From: Tolypeutes matacus
Lineage: Eukaryota > Chordata > Mammalia > Cingulata > Chlamyphoridae
Assembly: GCA_026826555.1 (NCBI GenBank)
Contig: JAKSZT010054570.1
Span: forward strand, 1,188,292 to 1,252,291
Reading direction: 5' to 3'
DNA length: 64,000 nucleotides
Position 1 is the stretch's first letter; every line of letters begins with the position of its first letter. The notes beneath the pieces were generated by a model. The model made no database searches and was not told the DNA's origin. It was given only the letters and a program-made list of their open reading frames with translations. The translations under genes and the position numbers were made by a program. Of this stretch, positions 1 to 11,600 are shown piece after piece.

Positions 1-1677
1 AGTTAGGGAGCTGGGTTTTAACACTCGCCTAGGCGTTACCTCTTGAAACACCTACTTAAGGAATTCTGAGAGCCACTTTTGCCCCCTCCTCTCCCCTGAT
101 TCAGAGCCTAGGGTCTATGCTGTGAGTAGACAGGCTACTGACTGCTGTGGTAGGTTCTGACAAGGGACTTTGGGGTTCTGATGGGGTGTTCTTGCTGCAG
201 CTTCACAGTCAGGCCAGCCCCCTAAGTTACTCCTCTCATTACTCCCTTTGCTCTCTGTGACTATGGTCTCAGGAGGAAGCCCACACGGGGGCTTTGTGGA
301 AGGGGAAGGATGTTCTGGATGTCAGCATGGTGGTGACAGTGGAATTTACTGAGATTAAGACCTGTCGAGTGAATGAATAAATGGGTGAATGAATCCCCAA
401 GGAGAAAGTGAATTTGTGAAGCAAAAATTTAGATTGTGCTAGCCAGCTGCCCAAATCACCTGGAAATCCTCTTTCCATTGACAAGATCCCTTGTTGAGGA
501 TAAGGGCATTATTTTAATTTAGGGAGTTTACTTACGTAGCCCAGCCCTCTACCGTTGCCATCTTGCTTTTTTGGAGAGGCCAGAAATACTGTTTTCTTCT
601 ATACTTCATCTTGCCGTATCCACTCAGTTACTGCAAATCCCAGGAAACAACCAGGCAGAAAAGAGAAACTGGTGGTAGCATGGTGCCTGCTGGGAGGTGT
701 ATTGTCTACCAATCAACAGGGCAGGGGGGGTAGAAAGAATCCTGCCAAGGTGCACACGGGGTTGTAGTTTTTTGTTGTTGTTGTTTGGGTTTTTGTTTTT
801 ATTAGTTTATTTTTCATACTTTGAGGAGAGCTGTAAGGAGCAGGAGGTCACACCCTTAAGACAGTAGAGCCGCCCCGACTTGCCCCCCATTGTAAACAAA
901 TTATCACCCAAGTGGATCTAGTGTGGACCTGAGGGAATCCACATGTGCAGGTAGATTTCACCTCCTTTGAGGATGAGTGTAGAGATGAAAAAACAACATG
1001 AGGACATGACAAAGTATTACAAAAAAAAACAAAATAGGGAAACAATCAGTCTCCTGAAGACCACATGGAACAATCTCTCTCTTTCAAAGGACTTCTGCAG
1101 CTCATAGAAACTTTGGCATCCTCAATAAGGTGTTATGGTCTTTTACTTCAACAGGAGCAGCAAGAGGAGGGTAAGCTAAAACAAAAAGGGAGTGAGATAA
1201 AGCAGACTGCAAGAAAACGGAAATGCAACCGCAGGTAGAAACCCGTGGAATAGACAGTAAGGATCAGAACCGTAGCGAAGACTGAGAAAAACTGAACAAG
1301 TAACATGGAGGACAAACTTGAGAAACATTTCAGAATATAGAGGAGAGGAGCATTTCTTTAAAGAAAGAAAAAAAAAGAGATTGACTTGGAGGATAGAAAA
1401 CAAAAACCTAATTTAAGAATTATAGAAAAAAAAGTAGAAAAAAGTGGAAACTAAAATGATTGACATAATGGAAAACCAAATAAAAGCGTTATCACATTCC
1501 TGAAAATATTCATGGGAATTACTTTGAATTATAAAATAGAATATAAAACCTACTAACATCTAGTACTACAAAGCAAAACAGCAAGACAAAAAACTGAGTT
1601 ATTTTTTAAGAATAAGATTTGCCAAAAGACAAATAATGGGATCTTTTGGAAAGATTGTGAGTCATCTGAGAATTTTA

Positions 1678-1721
1678 TAATAAATAAATAAATAAATAAG
1701 TAAGTAAGTAAGTAAGTAAAT
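1678..1721. repeat. (TAAA)n/(TAAG)n microsatellite
   Basis: About ten tetranucleotide repeats switch from AAAT to AAGT units midway. Confidence 0.9.
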
Positions 1722-1932
1722 GACATTTTCAAATTTGTAAGGGTTTGGGAAATATACCACCCATGAACCCTACCTGAACTAATTTATTGAACATGTGTTA
1801 TGTTGCAAATGTCAAAAATTATTCTTGGAGGAAATTATATGTAATGTTAATATAATTTAGTAACAGTGATCTGATTATATAATTCTGGGTTATTAACCAA
1901 ACCCAAACTTTTGGAGGCAAGGGAAGGAAAAT

Positions 1933-2155
1933 CTATTAAATTCCACATATGGAGGAAAAGGAGGTGGAAGAAAGCTGAATTTTTAAAAATATGTTTCATT
2001 TTGTACTGATATTTAGACAAATATAGTCAAACAGTATATATTCACTATTAAATTCCACATATGGAGAAAAGGAGGTGGAAGAAAGCTGAATTTTTAAAAG
2101 TATGTTTCATTTTGTACTGATATTTAGACAAATATATTCAAATAGTATACATTCA
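1933..2155. repeat. Tandem duplication, two ~112-bp units
   Basis: The unit beginning CTATTAAATTCCACATATGG at 1933 is repeated from 2045. The copies differ at only a few positions (GGAGGAAAAGG/GGAGAAAAGG, AAATATG/AAGTATG, TATAGTC/TATATTC). Confidence 0.9.
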
Positions 2156-2382
2156 AAGCTTATGTTAAGGTAAAACCAAAACATTATCTTCCAAAAGATA
2201 ATCCATGCTGCAAAAAAGAAAACAAAAGAAACAAGGCACCATAAAATAGGATATAACCATTGCTGTTTTAAGAAATACAATTTGTCTAAATATTCCTATT
2301 TGAAAACTAAGAACTGCACATTCAATTTTAAAACAAACTACAATCAGCTGTTTGTAAAAAGCACATCTTAAACAAATTGACA

Positions 2383-2541
2383 GGGAAGCGTTTGTGGCTC
2401 AACCAGTTGGCTGCCCACCTACCACATGGGAGGTCCCAGGTTCGACCCGGGTTTGGTTCCTGGTGCCTCCTGGAGAAGACAAGCAGACAGAGGAGGGAAC
2501 CACCGGGGAAGGGGCGATAAATCAAAACAACAACAACAAAA
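2383..2541 (+). repeat. DAS-type tRNA-derived SINE
   Basis: It begins GGGAAGCGTTTGTGGCTCA with an A-box-like region and has a B box near GGTTCGACCCGGG, then GTGCCTCCTGGAGAAGACAAGCAG and an (AAC)n tail. The B-box region carries a small internal duplication. Confidence 0.85.
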
Positions 2542-2658
2542 TGAACCACAGTAGCAAGGAGTCTGGTTCCTAACAGTACAGACCCAAACAAAAACAAACA
2601 GGCTTAGCAATAATAACTTCAGACAGGATTTCAAAGGAAAAGCACAAAATGGGATATG

Positions 2659-2665
<7 letters not shown>

Positions 2666-2696
<31 letters not shown>

Positions 2697-2771
2697 CAAT
2701 GCTGTGGATCAAACCCAGGACCTCCTACATGGGAAGCAGGCCCTCAACCACTTGAGCTACATCTGCTCCCA
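2666..2771 (-). repeat. DAS-type SINE, minus strand, with 8-bp TSD
   Basis: A poly(T) tract is followed by the reverse complement of the SINE body, ending CATCTGCTCCC. GAAGGGAT flanks both sides (2658-2665 and 2772-2779). Confidence 0.88.
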
Positions 2772-2794
2772 GAAGGGATATTTTGAACTGATAA

Positions 2795-3550
2795 AAAGCA
2801 TGAAAATATATGAATAACAAAAAACAAAAGAATATATGAGGCAAGTTGTTAGAAATCAAATACACTGGAAATTTCCTGGCGGAATAATAGCCTAGAGAAC
2901 CAACAAAAAGATAATAGAACTAATAAGAGTCTGGGTTAAGTGAATCCATATGACATTAATTTATGAAAACCAACAGTTTTTATATCAGCAAAAGCCAGTT
3001 AGAAAATGTAATGGAACTAAGATTCCATTTACAGTAGCAACTAAAATATAAAAAATACCTTGAATTGAGTTTTAAAACAGAACTACTAAACTTATATTTT
3101 TTAAATGACTTGAACAAGCAATCATAAATTAAAATACCTAGAGGTCTACTTTTGAAACTAAACAGTGATTCTAAATTTAATTTGGAATAACAAGAAAGGA
3201 ATGTTAACCAAAATATTTCTGGGGGAAAATTGTTTTTAAAGGTTCATATCGTTGCGATTGTATCTCAAGGAAATATTCAAATATTGGGGCAATAAATTAT
3301 GTGCAACTGATCCTTGTTCAGCTCAGATTTATTTAAAACAGGGACTGCTTGGAAATAATCTAAATATCCCAGAATGAGGGATTGGTTAAATAAATTTATC
3401 CATTTGTTGGAAAACTATGAAGCCATTACAAAAGTATTTTCTAAGAATATTTAGATATGGGGAAATGCTATTCTGACAAAAGCCATTTATAAACCTATAA
3501 TCAGTGTAACTCCAAATTTGTAAATCTATCATGTTTTAGAAGGGAATACA
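2795..3550 (+). repeat. L1M-like LINE fragment (ORF2 end / 3' UTR)
   Basis: The segment matches remembered ancient L1 phrases, such as 'gattccatttacagtagcaac' and 'gggattggttaaataaat...gccattacaaaa'. It is diverged and has no open frame. Confidence 0.55.
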
Positions 3551-3919
3551 CAATATTGTTAATCAGGAACGTCTTTGGATGATGTGTTTGTTTACACAAG
3601 ATTTTCATTTGCTTCCTCCCCCACCCCCACTCCTCCTCTCCGTCCTTTGTTTTCTAAAATGAGCAATCTTTACGCTTACAATCAGAAAACAAGAGTCCAT
3701 TTGATTTGGTTCTTGCGGGATTGGTGTCCTTGATACAGGGTTTTATTTTAACAACCCTGGGGCTATATATGAGGGGGAAGCCTGACTCTACTAGGGAAGG
3801 GGGCGTAACCGCTGGGGTGGGTCCCAAGAGGAGGAGAGATTAAAAATAAGGGGACAAACGTATTTCATTCATTCTCATAATCTCGATTTTCTCAGCAGGA
3901 CGCAGGGTCACTTGCTGAA

Positions 3920-4160
3920 AAAATAAGCAGCAGAGGTGCAAGAGAGTGGTGAAGCTTTGGTATTGAGGATCTGGGCGAGGAAGTTAACCAGAGCCCTCAG
4001 AATCGCTGTTCCACGAGCGGCAGAACCCCCTCGAGGAGGAGACCCTAGGTTCGCGGTGCCACCAGGGGCGCGATGGCTTTCAGCGCGGAGCAGGATCAGC
4101 ACCGAGGCGAAGGTGCAGGTGCAGCGTGGCTGAGAGGGAGCTCAAGACGCCCGCCGGGCT
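3920..4160. promoter_or_regulatory. Small CpG-rich patch, possible promoter or lineage-specific first exon
   Basis: About 15-20 CpG dinucleotides occur in roughly 200 bp, against near absence in the flanking AT-rich DNA. It contains GAGCGG, TTCGCGG and GGCGCG cores. A TATA-like CTATATATGA lies at 3763-3772, and an inverted CCAAT plus TGATGTCACC lie at about 4261-4292. A short open frame (MAFSAEQDQH..., about 29 codons from 4072) is present but matches no protein I know. No repeat family was recognised here. Confidence 0.35.
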
Positions 4161-4489
4161 AAGCTAGCAGATTTTAGGCCAGTAACTTAGACTGAGCTCG
4201 TCAAGACACCTTATTAAGGCATCCGGGAGTCCAGAAAACTGCTTAAGCAGAGACTCTACTATTGGCTCCTGCTACTGGGCATGATGTCACCATCATCCAA
4301 TCTGAAGTTGCTCCTCCCTGGCAAAGGAATTAAGAGTTAATGTACTCTTCAAAGCCAAATGCAAAAGCAATGCCTCTAGCCTACTTGGCTACTCTTTACT
4401 GGGGTTGGGGACCAGGAGAGGAAGTGAGGATGGAAATAGGCTGAATGAGAGCAGGTGGTGCCAGGTTTTATAGATAAAAATTTAAATAT

Positions 4490-5260
4490 AGATATATTGA
4501 TATAATCACTAAAAGGTATAAAAGTAATGTATGTTCATTCAGAAAAGAATACAAAGGATCACCCAGAATTCCACCATCCAAAGTTAATACTGTTAAATAT
4601 TTAGATGCAATTTCTTCCTATTTTTTAAACTCAAGTTTAAGCTCAAGTGTGAGTTTCTACAGAAGAATTTTCCTTTGGCATTAACTATCTTCAAATGCAT
4701 AGTATTTAATGCCCGAAATACTTTCCCACTAAATGGATATGTGCACCATTGCCCAGTACATACATTGGAGTTACCCTTTTTACTGGTTGCAAAGAATTGC
4801 ATTGCATGGGTATAGTGTACTTCGTTTTTTAAAATTTCCAATTCACTATTATAAATGATGCTGCAATGAACACTGTTGAACATACATTGTATTATAGCAC
4901 CTTTGTCCAATTAATTCCTTAGAATAAAACCCTACACGTGAGTTTCTTGTGTCAAAGACCTTTTAATACATGTTGCCAGATTGCTCTTCAGAAATGTAAA
5001 TAGTTCAAGGGTCTAATTCTTCACGCCCTAGACAAACTTGGATGTTTTCAATCTTTCGCATCTTTGATAATCTAGTACAAAATGATAGCTTACACATTTT
5101 TGTATTTCCTTCCTTACTAGTGATGTTGACAGTGTTTTCATGTATTCAGTGGCCACGAGTTTCTTTTCTGAATTATTTGCATTTTTTGCCCATTTTTATG
5201 TTGGGATTTATTTTTGTAGTCCATTTGCAAGAGCTATAATTTAAATTTGATAATATCTTC
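4490..5260 (-). repeat. Old L1-like 3' region, antisense
   Basis: It contains the antisense 'ctattataaatgatgctgcaatgaacact' and 'gtgtcaaagaccttttaatacatgttgccagattgctcttcag' pattern of ancient LINE 3' ends. Family is uncertain. Confidence 0.45.
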
Positions 5261-5539
5261 TTGAATCTTGTTTTCATATATTCAGAAGCGGGTTTATAAT
5301 TTTATTATGCTGTCTTTGTCGGGTTTTTGTTTCAGTATATGCTTCTTTTGTGAAAAAATTAGAAAATTTCTTATTTTTTTCTGTGCTGTGGGATAATTTA
5401 GTATGTTCCTTGAAAGGAACCAAAGCCATTATTGAAGGTAATTCTTTGACTACATTTAAAATATCTTACATAACTATTAGTCCATTTAGGTTCTTTTCTT
5501 TAAAAAAAAAAAAAAAAAAAACAAAACCAATTGGTAATA

Positions 5540-6350
5540 TTCATTTGGGTACAAATGCAAAATTCAAAAGGGAAGACATTGAAAGATAAGACTCTCTTCT
5601 TTCTCTGCACCCAACCACCTAATTTCTCTCCCTGTAAGCAACTACTGTTATCGGTTTCGTGTGGCTCTTTCTAGAGGTATTCCAAAAACAAGCACTTAAA
5701 AAACAACAACAAAAAAACCCCACAGAATATAAATAACTTTATTTTGTGGTTTTTTTTTTTTTTAATAACTTAATCTACCTTGCAGATCATTACTTATTTA
5801 ATATAGAAAGTTTTCTCATTCACCTTAAGAGCTATAAAATGTCCCATTGTATGAATTTTATAATTCATCTAGCCACCTCATTGTTTGACAGAAATTAAGA
5901 TTATTTCTAATTTTACTGTTATAAATAATGCTATAACATCCTTAAGCATATCTACCAAATCTGGGAGTTATTTCCTTTTATTAAGCAAGTTTAGCCCATT
6001 TGCAATAATTAGGAAGACAGGCTTAAGACATCCCATCAACAATTTTATATTATGAATTCTTTTTTTATTGCTTCTTCTGAATTTTTAATATTTTACTATA
6101 TGTCCATGTGTGTGCATGTGTTTCTTCTGATAATTTGGAAGGTTTTAATATTTGGTCTAGTGGTTAGCTGTATAAATTTAAACTTTAGTTAAGCAGTTTA
6201 AGATTATATTCATTGGGGTCAAAGAATACAGACTACATAATTTCTTTCTTCTGTTTGTAACTTTTGATGTTTCCTTTTTGGTCTTGTATATAATCAATTT
6301 TTAAAGAACATGTGCTTGATACACCAGGTGACGGTTGTAGAAATATGTCC
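5540..6350 (-). repeat. Diverged LINE-like sequence, antisense
   Basis: There is a second 'ttactgttataaataatgctataacatcc' motif and AT-rich antisense ORF2-like text. Very diverged, so boundaries are approximate. Confidence 0.35.
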
Positions 6351-6778
6351 CTAAATTCTTTGGTGCTCCTTCCTTCAAGAAATGGATCCTCATTCCCCTT
6401 TCCTTGAGTGTAGGCTGGGCTTAGCTACTCAGTGTTTTATTGAGTAAAAAAAGAATCAAGTGGAGGTGATGGTGTGCAACTTTGGAATCTAGGTCATACA
6501 AAGACACTGGTAGCTTCCTTCTTGGTTGCTCTCCCTTTCTTGGATTACTTGATCTGCCATGTCTTGAGGACACTCTTGCAAGCAGATTCTCCAGCCCTGC
6601 CTGACATCTTAACTGCAGCATCTTGAGACACCAAGCCCAAACCAGTCAACTAAGCTGCCCCCAGGTTAGTGACCCATAAAAACTGTGAGAGATAGTAAAT
6701 ATTCGTTGTTTTAAATTGGAGTAATTTTTTTTCACAATAGATTACTGATCCATACCATTTAAGTTTCTCCCTTGAATT

Positions 6779-6944
6779 CTATTTTTTTTTTTTTTTAAGA
6801 TTTTATTTATTTATTCATTTATCCCCCCCTTGCTGCTTGTGCTCGCTGGGTCAGCTAACCACGCCGTGCGGGCGGGCTTGCCTTCACCAGGAGACTCCGG
6901 GAACCGAACCCGGGGCCTCCCATATGGTAAACGGGAGCCCTACT
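6779..6944 (-). repeat. DAS-type SINE, minus strand, 5' truncated
   Basis: A poly(T), then AAGATTTTATTTATTTATTC and the reverse body with CGAACCCGGGGCCTCCCATATGG. The A-box half expected after GGGAGCCC is missing. Confidence 0.85.
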
Positions 6945-7417
6945 GATCCATTTGTCTACTATGTATTGGCCCATCCTTTTAGTTTTAGCCTTCTGTGTTG
7001 CTTTCTTAGATATGTCTGTGGTAAAATAGTGAGATGGTTTTTCAGATGTTGTCCTTTAATATAAGAATGTGGTAGATTTATTTTTATTGTCGCTGTTTTG
7101 TGTGTTTTACACTTCTTTGTCTCATTTTTTTCTCTGTCTTTTGCCCTATAGAGTATATTTTCTTTGCATTTTCCTCACTAGCAATTTGAAAAGTAATTAT
7201 ATTCTTTGTGGCCTTTATCTTTAGTTTTATTAGAAAACATAACTGACACTCCCCAATTCATTTTATGAAATTAGCATTACAAATTAAAACCTGAGAGGAA
7301 CATTGTAAGAAAAGATAATTATAGGTCAATCTCATTCAAATCAAAGCTACAAAAATACATATGTATATATAACACAACCAGGTTGAGTTTATTATAGCAC
7401 TTATTTCAAAACTTTGC

Positions 7418-7620
7418 CCCACCGCCCCCCATGCCTCCTTCATCTGTTTGCTCGTTTTTGCTCATTGTTTGCACTTGTTGTTTGTGCTTGTTGTTTGTGC
7501 TCATTGTCTGCTCATTTTCTGTTTGTGTTTTTTTTTTTCTTTAGGAGGCACTGGGAACCAAACCCAGGACCTCCCATGTGGGAGGTGGGCACTCACCTGC
7601 TTGAACCACATCTGCTCCCA
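7418..7620 (-). repeat. DAS SINE with internal CTCATTGT/CTTGTTGT repeats, minus strand
   Basis: A tRNA-derived head (reverse of GGGAGCAGATGTGGTTCAAG...) is preceded on the + strand by a degenerate TGCTCATTGT/TGCTTGTTGTTTG array. The same layout recurs at 61614-61852. Confidence 0.8.
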
Positions 7621-7639
7621 AGACCTTGCTTTTAAGTTC

Positions 7640-8570
7640 AAAAATCGATCAATTATTTCATCCCATTAATGAGAAAAAATTATATGACCATCTCAATAGA
7701 TGCAAAAATTTTTTTGATAAAATTCAACAGCCATTCATTAAAAAAATTCTTTGAAAACTAGAAATAGATGAAAATGTTCTCAATCCAATAAAGATATCTA
7801 CAAAAAAACTTAGAGAAAACATTATACATAATGGTGAACTATTGAAAGCTTTTCCTTTAAAAATCAGAAATACAGAAAAGATGTCCACAATCTCTACTTC
7901 TAGTCAGCATTTCTTTAGAGGTCCTAGCCCATGCAGTAAGCCAAGATTAAAAAAAATAAAAGGAGTAAGTATTAAAAAGGGAAAAATAAAACCATCATTA
8001 TTTGTGGATGGTATGATTGACTATATATATGTATATAAGTCAAAACAATCTACACATGAATTATTAATAAATGAATCTGGAAAATTTGTTAGAGAACTCA
8101 AAATTATTTCCATATGCAAGCAAAAAGAAATTATAATATAAAATTCAGCAAAAGGTATTTTCAACAAGTCTTTAGAAAATAATGTTGAAAAATCAATATT
8201 TAGGAATAAATAAAGTGTCTCATACTCTTACACAGAAAATTATAAAATATTTTTAAAAATTAAAGAAGACCTAAATAAATGAGAGGTATACCATGTTCAT
8301 GGATTGTAATATTTGATATTGCTAGGATGTCAGTTGTCCCCAATTGGTCTATAGATGCAACACAACTCAGTCAAAATTCCATGATTTGCAAAAGCGATAC
8401 CAAGTAGATTTTAGATCCAAATGTGAAAGACAAAATAATAAAGCTTCTAAAAGATAGAATAAGTAAACATTCTCATAACATTGGTATAAGAAAATTAACA
8501 AGGCAAAAACACTATAACGAAAAGATTGACAAACTTGACTATATCAAGATTAAAAACTACTGTCATCCAA
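7640..8570 (+). repeat. L1 ORF2 fragment (left part of an interrupted copy)
   Basis: The text corresponds to the reverse-transcriptase to C-terminal part of old L1 ORF2 ('aaaattcaacagcc', 'taaaaatcagaaatacag', 'gacaaacttgactatatcaagattaaaaac'). It resumes at 13021 after the nested insertion. Confidence 0.75.
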
Positions 8571-8692
8571 CTTGGTTAGTAGCAATGCTTCAATATTTAT
8601 TCATCAGTTGTAACAAATGTACCAGACAGTTGTAAGATGTTATTAATTGGGGAAGATGTGTGTGTGGGTGTACATGGGAATCCCTTATACTT

Positions 8693-11600
8693 CTTTTTAA
8701 AAAAATTGAAGTATATCCCTCATACATGAGCATACATAAATAATAAGTGGATAGCAAAAGTTGTGAACTTACAAAACAAATATACATAACATCATACAGG
8801 GCTCTTATACCTCACCCTACCACCAATACCTTGCATTGTTGCTAAACATTTTTAACTAATGATTAAAGAGCATCCTCAAAATATTACTACTAACCAAAGT
8901 ATCTTCCCCCAACCCACCTTATTATTATTTTTATTTTTATATCATTTATACACGAACATACATAAACAATAAGTGTGTAGTAAAAATTGTGAACTTACAA
9001 AGAAAACATTCTTAACATCATACAGGGATCCCATACATCAACCCTCCACCAACACCTTGCATTGTCATGAGACATTTGTTACAGATTATGAAATAATATT
9101 GTCAAAATTTTACTGCTAATTATAGTCCTCATCTTATATTTGGCGTATTTTCCCCCCAACTCACCCTATTATTACTTTTTAGATATATTTTTATTACAGA
9201 AGTTGTAAACTTACAAAACAACCATACGCATGTGCAGAATTCCCAAACAACACCCCTCTATCAACACACCACACTGTGGTGGAACATTTGTTACAGATTA
9301 TGAGATAATATCATCCAATTATTACCAGGTCCATAGCATACATTTGGCACACATTTCCCATACTCCCCCATTATCAACACAGTACATCTTTGGCTTATGC
9401 AAGAATATTACATTATTACTGTTAATCACAGTCCATAGGTCACTCCAGTTGTATTTTTCCCATGCTTCTCCACATTCCCACCACCCTGCAGTACTGATGT
9501 ACATCTGCTCTAGCTCAGAAAGGATACTCTTGCATCTGTACCATCAACCACAATTCTCATCCACCTCTGGGTTGACTGTGCTATTCAGTCCCTGGATTAT
9601 TCTCTAGCTTTCTGTCAATTGGCATTTACATCCCTAGACTACCATTTTCAGCCACACCTCCATTTATAAACCAGCCGTTACTCGCTATAATGTGTTACCA
9701 TCAACTCTACATTTCCGCACTTTTACAGTAAAGCTAATTAAAACTTCTACATACATTAAATATCAGTAGTCCATCTCAGTCCTTCTCTTATCTCCTTTAA
9801 GAATCCACCACCTACCACCATGTCTTGAAGATATTTTCCTACATTTTCTTCTAGAAGCTTTATGGTTCTTGCTTTTATATTTAGGTTTTTTATTTATTTT
9901 GAGTTAATTTTTGTATAAGGAGTAAGATGGGGGTCCTCTTTCCTTCTTTTGCTATGGATATCCAGTTTTCTCAGCACCATTTGTTGAATGGACAGTTTTG
10001 CCTGGGCTGGGTGGGTTTGACAGGCTAGTCAAAGATCACTTGGCCATAGATGTGAGGGTATGTTTCTGAACCATCAGTTCAGTTCCATTGGTCTATGTGT
10101 CTGTCTTTATGCCAGTACCATGCTGTTTTTTACCACTGTAGTTACGTAATATGAATTAAAGTCTGGAAATGGGAGTCCTCCAACTTTGCTTTTCCTTTTT
10201 AAGATGTTTCTGGCTATTCAGGACCCTTTATCCTTCCAAATAAATTTGATAATCACATTTTCCATTATTTTTAAAATGTGGTGGAATTTTTATTGGGATT
10301 GCATTGAATCTATATATCAATTTGAATAGAATTGACATCTTAATGATATTTAGTCTTCCAATCCATGAGCATGGAATGTTCTTCCAATTATTTGTGTCTT
10401 TTTAAAAATTTCTTTTAACAATGAGTTGTAGTTTTCTGAAAACAAGTGCTTTACATTGTTGGTTAAGTTTATTCCTGAATATTTGGGTTTATCTGTTATA
10501 TGTTATTTTCACCAGTCTTTTGACACTTTCAATTATTTTTATTGATATAATCTTCATTTCTAGACTCTCTTCTAGGCACCTCTCTCCGTCTTCTCTCTTC
10601 AGGCTACAGCACATCCTTTAGTATTTCCTGCAAAGCGGGTCTCTTGGTTACAAACTCTCTCAGTTTCTGTTTATCTGTGAATATTCTAATCTCGCCCTCA
10701 TTTTTGAAAGACAATTTTGCCGGATATCAGATTCTTGGCTGGAAGTATTTCCCTTGCAGTATCTTAAATATATCATACTACTGTCTTCTTGCCTCCACAG
10801 TTTCTGGTGAGAAATTGGCACTTAATCTTATTGGGTATCTCTTATATGTTATGCATTGCTTTTCTCTTGCTGCTTTCAGAATTCTCTTTGGCATTTGACA
10901 TTCTGATTAGTATGTGTCTCAGAGTTGGTCTATTTGGATTTTTTGGATGAAAGTACATTGTGCTTCTTGGACATGGATATCTACATCCTTCTATAGGGTT
11001 GGGAAATTTTCCACTACTATTTCTTCAAATATTTCTTCTGCTCCTTTTCCCTTCTTTCTCCTTCTGGGACACCCATGACATGTATGTTTGCACATCTCTT
11101 GCTGTTGTTTAGTTCCCTGAGAACTTGTTCAAAATTTTCCAATCTTTCCTTCATCTGTTCTTCTGTATGTTCACTTTCAGAGGCCATTTCTTCAAGCTCA
11201 CCAATCCTTTCTTCTGCCTCCTCAAATCTGCTATTATATGATTCCAGTGTATTTTTAATTTCATTTATTGCACCTTTCATTCCCATAAGATCTGCTATTT
11301 TTCTATGTATGCTTTCAAATTCTTCTCTGTGCTCATCCAATGTCTTCTTAATGTCCTTAATTTCTTTAGCCATCTCATTGAATTTATTAAGGAGATTTGT
11401 TTGAATATCTATGATTAGTTGTCTCAACTCCTTTATGTCATCTGGAGCCTTAGCATGTTCCTTTAACTGGGCCATATCTTCCTTTTTCTTGGTGTGGATT
11501 GTAATTTTTTGTTGGTGTCTTGGCATCTGGGTTACTAGAGTATTTATTCTAGGTGAAGTTTTTCTCTTTAGTTTAGGGCTTCCTGCCCTTTCTCCCTTGC

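Larger units (their letters stand above)
1..2382. other. Intergenic, mostly unique AT-rich sequence
   Basis: I recognise no gene here. The segment contains a (TAAA/TAAG)n microsatellite at 1678-1721 and a 112-bp tandem duplication at 1933-2155. Part of 1000-2380 may be very old L1-like sequence, but I cannot assign it. Confidence 0.4.

Noticed and set aside
1..780. Possible 3' end of the neighbouring gene TRIM35 expected from human gene order
   Set aside because: No coding exon, recognisable UTR text or poly(A) signal in the expected orientation could be identified.
8710..9330. Repeats with spacing that might suggest an array such as CRISPR
   Set aside because: Units are about 220 bp, imperfect and inside an L1-type 3' UTR in a mammalian genome.
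11075..11404. 109-codon plus-strand open frame rich in Ser/Leu
   Set aside because: It is antisense to the L1 ORF1 coiled-coil remnant.
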